52,068 nucleotides of DNA from Clostridiales bacterium (GCA_019418305.1 DYCA01000001.1:44597-96664); one strand, 5' to 3'. Positions 18,368 to 27,481 are shown, numbered from the stretch's first letter. Numbers and translations are program-made. The notes: generated by a model from the letters alone, not told the origin.

Positions 18368-19876
18368 TCAGTTTTCCAGCGGCTTCATCGTGGGGAACAG
18401 AAGCACATCACGGATAGATGCCGAATCAGTCAGCAGCATAACCAGACGGTCGATGCCCATGCCCATGCCGCCCGTGGGAGGCATGCCGTATTCCAACGCG
18501 TTGATAAAATCATCGTCCATCATGTTGGCTTCATCATCGCCCGCCGCACGCAGCGCAACCTGACGCTCAAAGCGCTCACGCTGATCAATCGGGTCGTTCA
18601 GCTCGGAGAATGCATTGCACAACTCACGGCCAACCACAAAGCACTCAAAGCGCTCAGTCAGACGCGGATCGGATGCCTTGCGCTTAGCCAGCGGAGATAC
18701 CTCCACCGGATAATCGGTGATGAAGGTCGGCTGAATCAGATGCTCCTCGACAAATTCGTCATAGCACTGCGCCAGCAGATCGCCCCAGCTTTCCTTGCCC
18801 TTCTCAATCTCCACACCCTTGGCCTTAACAGCGGCCAGCGCCTGCTCATCGTCCATCGCCATGAAATCCAGACCGGCATACTCCTTGACTGCCTCGGCCA
18901 TGGTCATGCGGCGCCAGCCCTTGGCAAAGTCGATCTCGGTCCCCTGATAGGTCACCTTGGTCGTGCCAAGCACCTTTTCGCATACATGTACGACCATGTC
19001 CTCGGTAATATCCATCATACCATTGTAGTCGGTATACGCCTGATACAACTCGATGGTAGTAAACTCCGGGTTGTGCTTGGTATCCATACCCTCGTTGCGG
19101 AAGATACGGCCAATCTCATACACCTGTTCAAAGCCGCCTACGATCAGGCGCTTGAGATGCAGCTCGGTTGCAATGCGCATATACATATCGATATCCAGCG
19201 CATTATGGTGCGTAATGAACGGACGCGCCGCCGCACCGCCCGGAATGGTATTCAGGCAGGGCGTCTCAACCTCCATAAAGCCGCGTGCATCCATAAAGTT
19301 GCGAATCTCTCGCACAATGGCCGAACGCTTCTCAAAGGTATCGCGCACCTCAGGATTGACAATCAAATCCACATAGCGCTGACGGTACCGCATATCGGTA
19401 TCCTTCAAGCCGTGCCACTTTTCAGGCAGCGGCGCGAGGTTTTTACTCAGCAGTGTCAGCTCATGCACTGCAACCGAGATTTCACCCTTTTGCGTGCGGA
19501 ATACCTCGCCCGAAACACCGATGATATCACCGATGTCAAACTTTTTGTAGCCCTTGTAGACCTCATCGCCCACATTATCACGCTTGATATAGAGCTGCAA
19601 ACGACCATAGCGGTCGGACAAATCGGAAAACGAAGCCTTGCCCATAATGCGTTTGCTCATCATGCGGCCAGCCAGACGGACCGTTTTGCCCTCCAGCTCC
19701 TCAAAATGCTCATGAATATCGACTGTGTGATGATCGCGCTCAAAGCGTACCTGCTGATACGGGTCCGCACCCGCTGCCTGCAGCTCCGCCAGCTTTTCAC
19801 GGCGGATACGCTTGAGCTCATGCAGTTCTTCTGCGGTCTGCTCGTGCTGTTCCTGCGCCTGATGCTGTTCTGCCAT
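18368..19876 (-). CDS. lysS: lysyl-tRNA synthetase, class II
   Basis: Charges tRNA-Lys. The 502-residue protein has an N-terminal Gln/Glu-rich helix and an OB-fold anticodon domain (about 60-175, with [18 protein letters not shown]). The class II core carries motif 2 at [15 protein letters not shown] and motif 3 at [13 protein letters not shown]. Lys-specific GGAAARPF and [10 protein letters not shown] are present. It lies 21 nt downstream of greA, the greA-lysS order common in Firmicutes. I saw no T-box leader in the short gap. Confidence 0.97.
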   Translation of the reverse strand: MAEQHQAQEQHEQTAEELHELKRIRREKLAELQAAGADPYQQVRFERDHHTVDIHEHFEELEGKTVRLAGRMMSKRIMGKASFSDLSDRYGRLQLYIKRDNVGDEVYKGYKKFDIGDIIGVSGEVFRTQKGEISVAVHELTLLSKNLAPLPEKWHGLKDTDMRYRQRYVDLIVNPEVRDTFEKRSAIVREIRNFMDARGFMEVETPCLNTIPGGAAARPFITHHNALDIDMYMRIATELHLKRLIVGGFEQVYEIGRIFRNEGMDTKHNPEFTTIELYQAYTDYNGMMDITEDMVVHVCEKVLGTTKVTYQGTEIDFAKGWRRMTMAEAVKEYAGLDFMAMDDEQALAAVKAKGVEIEKGKESWGDLLAQCYDEFVEEHLIQPTFITDYPVEVSPLAKRKASDPRLTERFECFVVGRELCNAFSELNDPIDQRERFERQVALRAAGDDEANMMDDDFINALEYGMPPTGGMGMGIDRLVMLLTDSASIRDVLLFPTMKPLEN

Positions 19877-19897
19877 AGTTTCCCCGTCTTTCTTCTT

Positions 19898-20371
19898 TTA
19901 TTTCTTAATATCCATTACCTGATACTTGACTACGCCGATCGGCGCTTCAACCTCGACGATCGTGCCGACCTTTTTGCCCAGCATCGCTTTACCGAAGGGA
20001 GATTCATCCGAAATCTTGCCCTCCATCGGGTCGGCCTCCTGCGAACCGACGAAGTGGTATTCCTCCTCCTCGTCCAGCTCAAGATCCTTGACCACAAAGC
20101 GGCAGCCGGGAGAGATTTCATCCGCTGCGTAGGTGTCGCCGGTTACAACGACTGCCAGCTTGATGATTTCCTCCAGCTCCGCGATGCGGGAGTACAGCTT
20201 GCCCTGCTCGTTCTTTGCCTCATCATACTCGGCGTTCTCGGACAAGTCGCCGAACGAACGCGCTTCTTTCAGCTGCTCGGCCACCTCGTCCGCACGAGTG
20301 GTTTTCAGATATTCCAGTTCTTCCTTATAAGCGTCCAGGCTCTCCTGGGTCAGTTTGATTTCTTTTGCCAT
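19898..20371 (-). CDS. greA: transcription elongation factor GreA
   Basis: Inserts its coiled coil into the RNA polymerase secondary channel and stimulates cleavage of backtracked RNA. The 157-residue protein has an N-terminal antiparallel coiled coil whose tip holds ARSFGDLSENAEYDEAK, including the catalytic acidic pair. An FKBP-like C-terminal domain contains ISDESPFGKAMLGKKVG. It is the first gene of the greA-lysS unit and has a near-perfect promoter 60-90 nt upstream. Confidence 0.97.
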   Translation of the reverse strand: MAKEIKLTQESLDAYKEELEYLKTTRADEVAEQLKEARSFGDLSENAEYDEAKNEQGKLYSRIAELEEIIKLAVVVTGDTYAADEISPGCRFVVKDLELDEEEEYHFVGSQEADPMEGKISDESPFGKAMLGKKVGTIVEVEAPIGVVKYQVMDIKK

Positions 20372-20433
20372 GATTGCAAACCCTTCTTATTCATAGGTTC
20401 AGCGGCATCGCGCGCCGCCGTACAGTACTCCTT

Positions 20434-20463
20434 ATTATACGGTAACATTCGCCGCACTGTCAA
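20434..20463 (-). promoter_or_regulatory. near-consensus sigma-A promoter of greA-lysS
   Basis: TTGACA and TATAAT, both perfect hexamers, with an 18-nt spacer on the minus strand. The -10 ends about 62 nt before the greA start codon. Confidence 0.85.
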
Positions 20464-20508
20464 GCGAGCAAGTGCATTTTTGCGCATTTTCACCGATATG
20501 GCACAGAT

Positions 20509-21675
20509 TTATTCCAGAATTTCGACCGCTTTTTGCAATTGCGGGTCCTTCTCCGGCGAGAGGAAGTAGAAGTCCGCCAACTGTGCATCGGTCAATGCGA
20601 CCTCGACATCAGGCGCGATGCCTACACTCGCCAGATTATTCCCTTTGGGAGTAAAATACTCCTCCACCGACAGGTTGAGCGCCGACCCGTCCGACAGTTC
20701 AAAGGTCTGCTGCGCACGGCCTTTGCCCGTGGTATGCGTGCCGACAAGCGTTGCGCGGTCGTATTCCTGCAAGGCCGCAGCAAAAAACTCAGCCGCCGAA
20801 ATACTCTGGTCGTCCACCAGCACCACAATCGGCTGGTCAATCATCTCCGCATCCGACTCATACACGGTTTCACTGCCGCTTTTGGTACGCAGTGTCATGA
20901 TCGTGCCCTCAGGCAGCAGCGGATCGAGCATTTCGCTCATCTCTTTGACGCGCCCGCCGCCGTTGTGCCGCACATCCAGCACCAGCGACTGTGCGCCGTC
21001 CGCCAGCAGTCCGTCCAACACCTGCTGGAACTGGTCCGCAACACCGACGTGGAAATTTTCGATGCGGATATAACCGATATTGTCGTCCAGCATCTGGCCC
21101 CACGCCATCTTCTGGGTCACCATCGCGCGCTGCATGGTCGCCTGCTGCACGGTGCCGCCCTTCTCTTTGCTGAACGATACGGTTACCTCGGTGCCTTCCT
21201 CACCCTGAATCGCATCGATGACGGCATCCGCGCCATCTTTCTCGACCGTCAAGTCCTCCGCGCCGACGATATAATCTCCCTTTTCGATACCTGCCTGCGA
21301 CGCAGGAGAATCATCACACACCAAACTCACACGCACACTGTCCTCTCCGGTGATGACTGTCACACCGATGCCGCAGCCCTTACCCTCACTGCTCAGACGA
21401 TAGGCTTCATACTGATCAGCCGGGATATAGGCCGACCACTGATCGTCCAATCCGGTCACGTAGCCGACTGCCGCATAATCCGCGACTTTCTCTGCATCCA
21501 GGTCGCCTACATACTGTTTCGCTGCAATACGGTCAATTTCGCGCAGTTTATCCTCTACCGCAGACGTGCGCCAACCCGTCGCTGCAAAGCAGCCCAAGAC
21601 CGATGCCGCTGCCGTGGTCACGCAAAGAAATAACGCCGTTCCCACAGAGACCTTGTTGTCCCGCCATCCAGACAT
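20509..21675 (-). CDS. S41-family C-terminal processing peptidase (CtpA-like)
   Basis: 388-residue membrane-anchored or exported serine protease with an N-terminal hydrophobic helix (SVGTALFLCVTTAAASVLG). A PDZ domain spans about 85-170 (GIGVTVI...SPASQAGIEKGDYIV), followed by the S41 core. The catalytic Ser is in DDQSISAAEFF and the Lys of the dyad in TTGKGRAQQ. Relatives trim the C-termini of envelope proteins or process signalling proteases. ATG 21675 with GGAGGG 6 nt upstream is chosen over a seven-codon upstream extension. It follows the ftsE-ftsX-M23 unit, the usual Clostridial order, so a cell-wall division role is likely. A hairpin lies between it and the M23 gene. Confidence 0.9.
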   Translation of the reverse strand: MSGWRDNKVSVGTALFLCVTTAAASVLGCFAATGWRTSAVEDKLREIDRIAAKQYVGDLDAEKVADYAAVGYVTGLDDQWSAYIPADQYEAYRLSSEGKGCGIGVTVITGEDSVRVSLVCDDSPASQAGIEKGDYIVGAEDLTVEKDGADAVIDAIQGEEGTEVTVSFSKEKGGTVQQATMQRAMVTQKMAWGQMLDDNIGYIRIENFHVGVADQFQQVLDGLLADGAQSLVLDVRHNGGGRVKEMSEMLDPLLPEGTIMTLRTKSGSETVYESDAEMIDQPIVVLVDDQSISAAEFFAAALQEYDRATLVGTHTTGKGRAQQTFELSDGSALNLSVEEYFTPKGNNLASVGIAPDVEVALTDAQLADFYFLSPEKDPQLQKAVEILE

Positions 21676-21694
21676 CCGATTCCCTCCAAACAAC

Positions 21695-21720
21695 AAGGGG
21701 AGAGCAACTGCCCTCCCCTT
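21695..21720 (-). terminator. hairpin between the M23 hydrolase gene and the S41 protease gene
   Basis: AAGGGGAG...CTCCCCTT with inner GCA/TGC pairs, followed by GTTGTT on the minus strand. It ends only 19 nt before the S41 start codon and overlaps the zone just upstream of its ribosome site. It may cause partial termination rather than a full stop. Confidence 0.5.
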
Positions 21721-21735
21721 TGATTCATGATTGCA

Positions 21736-22920
21736 TTAAGTAAAGCTGAAGAAACTCTTGGGGTCAACCGTCGAGCCGTTCTGATACACTTCAAAGTGCA
21801 GATGCGGGCCAGTCGAGTTGCCGGTGGAACCGACATAACCAATCAGCTGTCCCTGCTCGACATGCTGGCCGACCGAAACAAGGATGCTGGACTGATGGCC
21901 GTAAGCGGTCATCGTGCCGCCGCCATGGTCGATAACCGTGTAGTTACCATAACCGGAAACCCAGCCAGCGGTTGTGACCGTACCGGATGCTGCTGCCAAA
22001 ATCTCTGCACCGTAGCTTGCGGGAATATCCTCGCCGGCATGAAATTTGACCGTACCGTAAATCGGATGCACGCGGTAGCCGTATACGCTGGATGTGGTCG
22101 TGCAGCTGGGTGTCGGCCAGACAAAGGTACCGCTATACGGTACGCCACCGGAAGCCGCCGACTGCGCAGACAGCGCCGCGATCTGGTTGCTGACGTCCTG
22201 CATCTCGTTGGAAATACGATCGTACTCCGCTTCGCTTTCCGCCTTGTATGCCTGAATGCTCTCTGCCAGCGCAGCCTGCTCGGCCTCGCTTGCCGCCAAC
22301 TCATCAACCTTATAGCTCAGGTTCTCCTGATATTCCTTCTGAGAAGCCTGTGTATCCTCCAACTCCTGCTTTTTCTGCTCAATATCTTCCTTCGCAGCGG
22401 TATACTCGGCAACAATCTTCTTGTTGTCATCCATAATCGCCGTAATGATCTCCATGCGGGACAGCAGGTCAGAAAAACTGGTGGAATTGAGCAGCACCTC
22501 CAGATAGCTGGCATCGCCCTGCTCATAGGTGGTGCGCACGGTAAGCGCAAATTCTTCTTCCTTCTGCTCCAGCGCGTCCTCCGCCGCTGCCAGTTCAGTG
22601 GTCTTGACATCGATCTGGTCCTGCAGACGCTCGATATACGCCTCAACCGTGGAAATCTCTTCCTTGGTCAGATCAATCTCGCTTTGCAGCGCAGCACGGG
22701 TTGCTTCTACGTCGCTCGCCTGCTTGGTCAGCTCTGCGATTTTTTCCTTAACCGCCGCTTTCTCATCCTCCAGCGAGGACAGCTTATCCTGTAGCTCGTC
22801 TGCATCCTCTGCGGCGCCTGCAAACGTCAGACTGCTCACCAGCATGGAAGCCAGCAGCGCAATCACAAGAATGGCGGCAATCACGCAGGATATCAGCCGT
22901 GTCGTGCTTTTCTTCATCAT
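21736..22920 (-). CDS. murein hydrolase activator/peptidase, coiled coil plus M23 domain (EnvC-like)
   Basis: 394-residue exported protein. A signal/anchor helix (LISCVIAAILVIALLASMLV) precedes a coiled coil over about 40-270 rich in Glu, Lys, Ala and Gln. The C-terminal LytM/M23 domain has HAGEDIPA and HLHFEVYQ supplying zinc ligands, with GGGTMTAYGHQS between, so the site looks intact. EnvC-type proteins are switched by FtsEX through their coiled coil. The gene follows ftsX by 34 nt, which fits that circuit in a Gram-positive (PcsB/CwlO-like). An ATG pair at 22920/22917 lies 11-14 nt after AAAGGAG, a slightly long spacing. Confidence 0.9.
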   Translation of the reverse strand: MMKKSTTRLISCVIAAILVIALLASMLVSSLTFAGAAEDADELQDKLSSLEDEKAAVKEKIAELTKQASDVEATRAALQSEIDLTKEEISTVEAYIERLQDQIDVKTTELAAAEDALEQKEEEFALTVRTTYEQGDASYLEVLLNSTSFSDLLSRMEIITAIMDDNKKIVAEYTAAKEDIEQKKQELEDTQASQKEYQENLSYKVDELAASEAEQAALAESIQAYKAESEAEYDRISNEMQDVSNQIAALSAQSAASGGVPYSGTFVWPTPSCTTTSSVYGYRVHPIYGTVKFHAGEDIPASYGAEILAAASGTVTTAGWVSGYGNYTVIDHGGGTMTAYGHQSSILVSVGQHVEQGQLIGYVGSTGNSTGPHLHFEVYQNGSTVDPKSFFSFT

Positions 22921-22954
22921 AATGATATTCGCTCCTTTGTCTGTCGCCGTTGCC

Positions 22955-23839
22955 TTACACATTCATAAATTTACGAATGCTGGTTACCGAACCGCCGATG
23001 CCGAACAACACGCCCGCACCCAAATATACGCCCAGCACCAGCCAGCGCAGCCCGTCAAACGGAACAATGTGGAAATACGGAATAACACCGCTTGCAACAT
23101 TGGCAAGTTCGGTGTACAGTCCCCACTGCGCGAGGAATGCCAAACCGCCTGCCAGCAAGCCCAGCACCATACCCTCGATGACGAACGGCCAGCGGATGAA
23201 CCAGTTGGTCGCACCGACCATCTTCTGGATGGAAATTTCCTCACGGCGGGCAAACATGGCCAGCTTTACCGTATTGGCGATGATGAAAATCGAGATTACC
23301 GCCAGGCCAACCACCATGGCAAGCGCAACAATATTGAATACGCGCTGTACCTGAATCAGCTTGGAAATGACATCCTCATCCGCGCGGATATAGTCCGTAC
23401 CGTCCACAGCCGCGATCTGTTCAATCGTCTCCTCAGCCAGCGTCGGGTCCTTCAGAGTGAAGATAAAGCTGTTGCGCAGCGGATTGTTTGCAGAATTATA
23501 ATTCTCCAGAATAACCGCGTCCTCACCCAACTCCTCGCGGTATTTTTCCAGCGCCACATCGCGATCCTCAAACTCAACCGTTGCAATATTGTCAATCTTG
23601 TTGAATTGCGACCCTAAGGCTTTCGCCTCGCGTGTGGTCAGGCTGTCATCAATGAATACCACAATCTCATTGGATTGCTGTAATTCCTGAATGCTCAAAT
23701 CAATATTATACGCGATCAGCGTCACGGTTCCTGTCAAAAGCAGGCAGGCGATCATGATAAGCACCGCCGCAATCGACATAAACCCGTGCTTGAATATATT
23801 GCGGAAGCCTTCCTTCCAATAGTAACCAAAACTTCTCAT
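22955..23839 (-). CDS. ftsX: FtsX, cell-division ABC permease-like protein
   Basis: 294-residue membrane protein. The N-terminus [20 protein letters not shown] and first membrane helix (MSIAAVLIMIACLLLTGTV) are typical. An extracellular loop of about 100 residues (STREAK-like LTTREAKALGSQFNK to DYIRADED) would contact the peptidoglycan hydrolase. Three more helices follow, with the conserved cytoplasmic stretch REEISIQKMVGATNWFIRWP. FtsX transmits FtsE ATPase state across the membrane. Its ATG overlaps the ftsE stop by 4 nt (ATGA). Confidence 0.95.
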   Translation of the reverse strand: MRSFGYYWKEGFRNIFKHGFMSIAAVLIMIACLLLTGTVTLIAYNIDLSIQELQQSNEIVVFIDDSLTTREAKALGSQFNKIDNIATVEFEDRDVALEKYREELGEDAVILENYNSANNPLRNSFIFTLKDPTLAEETIEQIAAVDGTDYIRADEDVISKLIQVQRVFNIVALAMVVGLAVISIFIIANTVKLAMFARREEISIQKMVGATNWFIRWPFVIEGMVLGLLAGGLAFLAQWGLYTELANVASGVIPYFHIVPFDGLRWLVLGVYLGAGVLFGIGGSVTSIRKFMNV

Positions 23840-24516
23840 AACTGATAGTACCCACCTGTCTGGTCGCTGACGACCTCGCCCTTGTCAATCATAACAACGC
23901 GCTTTTCAAACTCATCCACCAGTCCCTTCTCGTGTGTCACGATCAGCACAGTGGTGCCCAATTCGTTGATCTTTTCAAACAGGGTCATCAGTTCAAGCGA
24001 GCGTGCGGGATCGAGGTTGCCGGTTGGCTCGTCCGCGATAATGAGACGCGGGTTATTGACCAGTGCACGTGCAATGGCAACACGCTGCTGCTCACCGCCA
24101 GAGAGGTTCATGGGCTTAATCTGCGCCTTGTCCGCTAAACCGACCAGTTCCAGCACATACGGTACGCGTTCTTTGATCGCCTTGCCCTTTGCGCCGATGG
24201 TCCGCATAGCAAATGCGACATTTTCATAAACCGTTTTATTTTTGATCAAGCGAAAATCCTGATATACCACGCCCAAGGTACGGCGCAGGTATGGGATCTG
24301 CCTCTTTTTCATCTCACCGACATTGTAATTGTTAACCAACACTCGTCCTTCCGTCGGACGGACCTCTGCGGTCAACAGCTTGATAAGCGTTGTTTTACCA
24401 GAGCCGGACGCACCGACGAGGAACACAAATTCCCCTTCATCCACACGCAGGTTCGCTTTGTTCACAGCACGGGTACCATTATCGTACACCATGGTGACAT
24501 CGTTCATCCGTATCAC
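23836..24516 (-). CDS. ftsE: FtsE, cell-division ABC ATPase
   Basis: 226-residue ATPase with Walker [11 protein letters not shown]-loop [13 protein letters not shown], signature [15 protein letters not shown], Walker [13 protein letters not shown] and switch His in VTHEKG. I prefer the GTG at 24516 as start. AGGAGG is 7 nt upstream and the product starts [15 protein letters not shown], matching the family. The nearer ATG at 24522 lies only one or two bases from the AGGAGG core, too close. ftsE, ftsX and the M23 hydrolase form a coherent division module. Confidence 0.94.
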   Translation of the reverse strand: MIRMNDVTMVYDNGTRAVNKANLRVDEGEFVFLVGASGSGKTTLIKLLTAEVRPTEGRVLVNNYNVGEMKKRQIPYLRRTLGVVYQDFRLIKNKTVYENVAFAMRTIGAKGKAIKERVPYVLELVGLADKAQIKPMNLSGGEQQRVAIARALVNNPRLIIADEPTGNLDPARSLELMTLFEKINELGTTVLIVTHEKGLVDEFEKRVVMIDKGEVVSDQTGGYYQL

Positions 24517-24547
24517 AGGCATTCCTCCTCGGAGCCAAACAAAATAC

Positions 24548-24587
24548 CAAAAAGGCAAAGGTGCATGCAGATCATACACCTTTGCCT
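24548..24587 (-). terminator. intrinsic terminator between the PucR-like regulator and ftsE
   Basis: Perfect 10-bp stem GGCAAAGGTG/CACCTTTGCC with a 13-nt loop, then TTTTTGG on the minus strand. It should end transcription from the regulator at 24685-25776. Its 5' arm starts directly beside the -10 of the ftsE promoter. Confidence 0.8.
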
Positions 24588-24616
24588 ATTATAACAGATT
24601 TTCCTTGCCGACGCAA
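24588..24616 (-). promoter_or_regulatory. predicted promoter of ftsE-ftsX-M23
   Basis: TTGCGT, a 17-nt spacer and TATAAT on the minus strand. The expected start site falls inside the 5' arm of the adjoining terminator. A new transcript would therefore lack half of that arm and escape the hairpin. Confidence 0.6.
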
Positions 24617-24684
24617 GACGACAATCCCTGCCATTTCCCTACACTGCCGCTTTTTTACGTGAAGTTTTTGTGAACAGCTATGCC

Positions 24685-25776
24685 TCAACGAACATTTTCT
24701 TCGCGGCTGGCCAGATATTTCCGGACCATCAGCGCTACCTTGAACACAATCGCATGATCGAATTCACGCAGGTCCAGACCGGTCAGCTTTTTAATCTTTT
24801 CCAATCGATACACCAGCGTATTGCGATGCACGAACAGCTTACGTGAGGTTTCAGAAACGTTCAGGTTATTTTCAAAGAACTTCTGAATGGTAAACAGCGT
24901 CTCCTGATCCAGCGAATCAATCGAGCCTTTTTTGAATACCTCGCTGAGGAACATTTCACACAGTGTAATCGGCAGCTGATAAATCAGACGGCCAATGCCC
25001 AGATTTTCAAAACTGATGATATTTTTTTCCGTATCAAATACCGCGCCGACCTCAATGGCAGTCTGCGCCTCCTTAAAGGACTTGGCAATATCCTTCATCT
25101 GCGACGATACCGAACCGATACCGATCAGGCTCTTGACCGACAGTTCGCTGAGCAGCGCCTCTTCAATCGACGCGGCAATCTTGGCCAAATCCTTGACATC
25201 ACTGCCCGCCTTGACTTCCTTGACGACCACGATATCGGTTTCAGAAATGTGCAGCACAAAATCCTTCTGCTTATCCGGGAACATACCCGTTACCACATCA
25301 ATGGCTGCAACGTCCGCCGGCATCTGCTGACGCACCAGAAAAACCACACGCGGCACATCATTGCCGAAATGCAGCTCACGGGATTTGATATAAATATCGC
25401 CCGGCAGAATGTTATCCAAGATAATATTTTTAACAAATGTCGCCTTGTCGTGCTTTTCATCATACAGTGTTTTGATGTTATTGATTGCAACCGCCACCAG
25501 CGAGCAGATACTGCGCGCCAGCTCGTCCTCCCCCTGCACGAAAACAGCGTATTCCAGCCGGCTGGAACGGTCGCCCGTGGTATGGTAGGTGTAGCCGCCA
25601 AAACGGACAATTTCACCTGCAAAGCCAAGCTCGGTGATCGCTTCCTCCCGCATTTCGCCGATACGGGGCAGATCGGTACACGCTACAACCGCACCGCTCG
25701 CATCCACAATACCAATGGTGCGTTCTACCGTGTCCTTCATCTGCAAAACAATCGACTGGAACAATCTTGAAGCCAT
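24685..25776 (-). CDS. PucR/CdaR-type transcriptional regulator
   Basis: 363-residue predicted DNA-binding regulator. The N-terminal part (1-120) resembles the sugar-diacid recognition (CdaR) domain: TIGIVDASGAVVACTDL. A GGDEF-like degenerate middle region follows (about 150-270). The end is the PucR helix-turn-helix NLNVSETSRKLFVHRNTLVYRLEKIKKLTG (as two adjoining helices, residues about 310-340). The ligand is unknown. I start at ATG 25776, with AAGG 8 nt upstream; GTG/ATG codons up to nine bases earlier are alternatives. It is monocistronic, bounded by a terminator and its own promoter. Confidence 0.8.
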   Translation of the reverse strand: MASRLFQSIVLQMKDTVERTIGIVDASGAVVACTDLPRIGEMREEAITELGFAGEIVRFGGYTYHTTGDRSSRLEYAVFVQGEDELARSICSLVAVAINNIKTLYDEKHDKATFVKNIILDNILPGDIYIKSRELHFGNDVPRVVFLVRQQMPADVAAIDVVTGMFPDKQKDFVLHISETDIVVVKEVKAGSDVKDLAKIAASIEEALLSELSVKSLIGIGSVSSQMKDIAKSFKEAQTAIEVGAVFDTEKNIISFENLGIGRLIYQLPITLCEMFLSEVFKKGSIDSLDQETLFTIQKFFENNLNVSETSRKLFVHRNTLVYRLEKIKKLTGLDLREFDHAIVFKVALMVRKYLASREENVR

Positions 25777-25909
25777 TTCCATCACCTTTCCCGTATTTCC
25801 CTATTCTCGTGCGCTTTCACGCCATGTCACAATCGCCCCGGCCAAACAAATCGCCGTATTCCTGACATTGTTCACAAGAACCTTTGATGTTCCCTGTGCA
25901 TTTTAAGAC

Positions 25910-25920
25910 ATTATATCATA
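25910..25920 (-). promoter_or_regulatory. extended -10 promoter of the PucR-like gene
   Basis: TGATATAAT on the minus strand, an extended -10 with perfect TATAAT. No good -35 is visible; that region is occupied by a 16-bp perfect palindrome. It lies about 135 nt upstream of the start codon. Confidence 0.5.
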
Positions 25921-25929
25921 GTCTTCTAC

Positions 25930-25945
25930 ATTTTTGTACAAAAAT
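25930..25945. promoter_or_regulatory. perfect 16-bp palindrome at the -35 position
   Basis: ATTTTTGTACAAAAAT is fully self-complementary and sits 10 bp upstream of the extended -10. Position and symmetry suggest an operator, perhaps for autoregulation. It also abuts the end of the pseudouridine synthase gene and, with the following T-rich stretch, could contribute to termination there. Confidence 0.4.
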
Positions 25946-25966
25946 TTTTATTTTTTTTGGCGATTT

Positions 25967-26698
25967 TTAGATACTCTCCTGCGCCGGCTGCTGCAGCAAC
26001 TCCAACTCCCGTTCAGTTAGGGCGCGAAAGGCACCTTCCGTCAACGCCGGGTCAAGCCGCAAACCGCCCAACTGCACGCGGCGCAGCTGCACTACAACAC
26101 CGCCCACTGCCGCTATCATACGCTTGACCTGATGATACTTTCCTTCCCGCAGCGTAACTCTCACACGCTGTTCGCCGCCCACTGCCAACCGTTCCAGACG
26201 AGCAGGCAGACAAACTGTACCATCTTTCAGTGTCAATCCTGTTTCGAAGCGAGTCTCCGCCTCCGGCAAAAGTGTCCCTTCTACCACAGCCTCATACACT
26301 TTATACACATGCCGCGATGGGCTCATCAGCGCGTGACTCAGCGCACCATCATCCGTCACGATGAGCAACCCCTCGGTATCCTTATCCAATCGTCCGACCG
26401 CAAACAGACCGCGCCGCATTTCCTCAGGAAATAAGTCCAGCACGGTATCGTGCCGCGCATCCCGACTGGCTGTAATCACGCCTGCCGGCTTGTTAAGCAT
26501 ATAATACCGCTGCGCCTGATACCTCTGTGCCTGTCCGTCAAGCATGACTTGTGCACTGTCTGAATCCACCTTTGCCGCGGGATCGCGCTCCACCGTGCCG
26601 TTGACCTGCACGCGGCCCGCACGAATCATGGCCTGTACTTCCTTGCGACTGCCGCAATTCAAATGCGCCAGCAACTTGTCCAATCGCATCCGTGGCAT
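25967..26698 (-). CDS. RsuA/RluE-family pseudouridine synthase
   Basis: 243-residue rRNA pseudouridine synthase. The N-terminal S4 RNA-binding domain is RLDKLLAHLNCGSRKEVQAMI...GRVQVNG. The catalytic domain has the essential Asp in AVGRLDKDTEGLLIVTDDG. GKYHQVKRMIAAVGG is also conserved. The family modifies the 16S rRNA (RsuA) or single 23S sites, and the precise target is not readable. The ATG has GGGGGAG 5 nt upstream. Confidence 0.92.
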   Translation of the reverse strand: MPRMRLDKLLAHLNCGSRKEVQAMIRAGRVQVNGTVERDPAAKVDSDSAQVMLDGQAQRYQAQRYYMLNKPAGVITASRDARHDTVLDLFPEEMRRGLFAVGRLDKDTEGLLIVTDDGALSHALMSPSRHVYKVYEAVVEGTLLPEAETRFETGLTLKDGTVCLPARLERLAVGGEQRVRVTLREGKYHQVKRMIAAVGGVVVQLRRVQLGGLRLDPALTEGAFRALTERELELLQQPAQESI

Positions 26699-26730
26699 TT
26701 TGTCTCCCCCGACAATTCATTCCTGCTAAT

Positions 26731-26759
26731 AGCATACCACTTTTTCGCAAATTGCACAA
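26731..26759 (-). promoter_or_regulatory. predicted promoter of the pseudouridine synthase gene
   Basis: TTGTGC, 17-nt spacer, TATGCT with TG one base upstream (extended -10) on the minus strand. It starts immediately after the terminator hairpin of the preceding gene. Confidence 0.45.
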
Positions 26760-26790
26760 TAGGGAATTGCAGAAAAAGTGCAATTCCCTA
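26760..26790 (-). terminator. hairpin after the DUF4830 gene
   Basis: Perfect 12-bp stem TAGGGAATTGCA/TGCAATTCCCTA with a 7-nt loop. It is followed on the minus strand by TTGTGC, so it lacks a good T run. It overlaps the -35 of the next gene by position, another compact terminator-promoter junction. Confidence 0.5.
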
Positions 26791-26852
26791 AATTAAATCC
26801 AGAGTTACGAGAATCTATTCTCAGTTTTTTGTGAATTTGCACAGTCCAAGGT

Positions 26853-27353
26853 TTATTCAGCCGAATCTGTTTCCGGCATTTCCGTGATACCATGCACAAA
26901 GCCGTTGGTCTCCGCCGAGCTGATATCCGCGGCTATCAGCTGATTGCGTCGAATCAGCAGATTAGCAATGACCCCCTCTTCTCCAGTCGGATATTCGGTC
27001 AGTTCATAGGTGTATAATGTAGCACGCTTGCCTTGATACGGTGCAAGGTCCAGTCCCTGCCCCAACTGAATGGCGTTGTACGCTTGATAGGTGTCGTCAA
27101 AAGTTTTGGGTATTTGCACTTCACGCTCACTGCGCGGCTCCGGATTGACCTTCCAACCGTAGCTCTCGAGCAGTGCAACGCGCTGTTCGTTATTTTTCAG
27201 CTTACTGTTCAAATCTATTTCGCCCGAAGCGGTCTGCGCATGCATTGTGTCCGCTGTCGGCGCGAGCAATGTGACGCCCAAAACCACAGCGCCCACTGCC
27301 AGTACGCCTGCCACCACTTTTTTCACCGATACCTTGGCTGCAAAAACAATCAT
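26853..27353 (-). CDS. DUF4830-type membrane-anchored protein
   Basis: 166-residue protein with one N-terminal membrane helix (VVAGVLAVGAVVLGVTLL) and an extracytoplasmic domain. NNEQRVALLESYGWKV, VQIPKTFDDTYQAYN and LYTYELTEYPTGEEGVIANLL match what I know as DUF4830, found in Clostridia and without assigned function. The ATG has GGAGGGG 10 nt upstream. It is a single-gene unit between two hairpins. Confidence 0.7.
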   Translation of the reverse strand: MIVFAAKVSVKKVVAGVLAVGAVVLGVTLLAPTADTMHAQTASGEIDLNSKLKNNEQRVALLESYGWKVNPEPRSEREVQIPKTFDDTYQAYNAIQLGQGLDLAPYQGKRATLYTYELTEYPTGEEGVIANLLIRRNQLIAADISSAETNGFVHGITEMPETDSAE

Positions 27354-27412
27354 GCTATCGCCCCTCCTGCTTTTGCTTTATCCTATGCGGACAAATGAAA
27401 AAGCAGAACAAC

Positions 27413-27453
27413 AAAACGCCGTCCGGCAGAAACGATTGTTTCTGCCGGACGGC
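27413..27453 (-). terminator. intrinsic terminator after the flavodiiron gene
   Basis: Perfect 16-bp stem GCCGTCCGGCAGAAAC / GTTTCTGCCGGACGGC with a 4-nt loop, followed by GTTTTG on the minus strand. It is 29 nt beyond the stop codon. Confidence 0.85.
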
Positions 27454-27481
27454 ATCTTAATATGCACTCCATAAAGGAAGA

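Noticed and set aside
18740..20569. 609-codon plus-strand frame
   Set aside because: Antisense shadow of lysS and greA, whose products are unmistakable.
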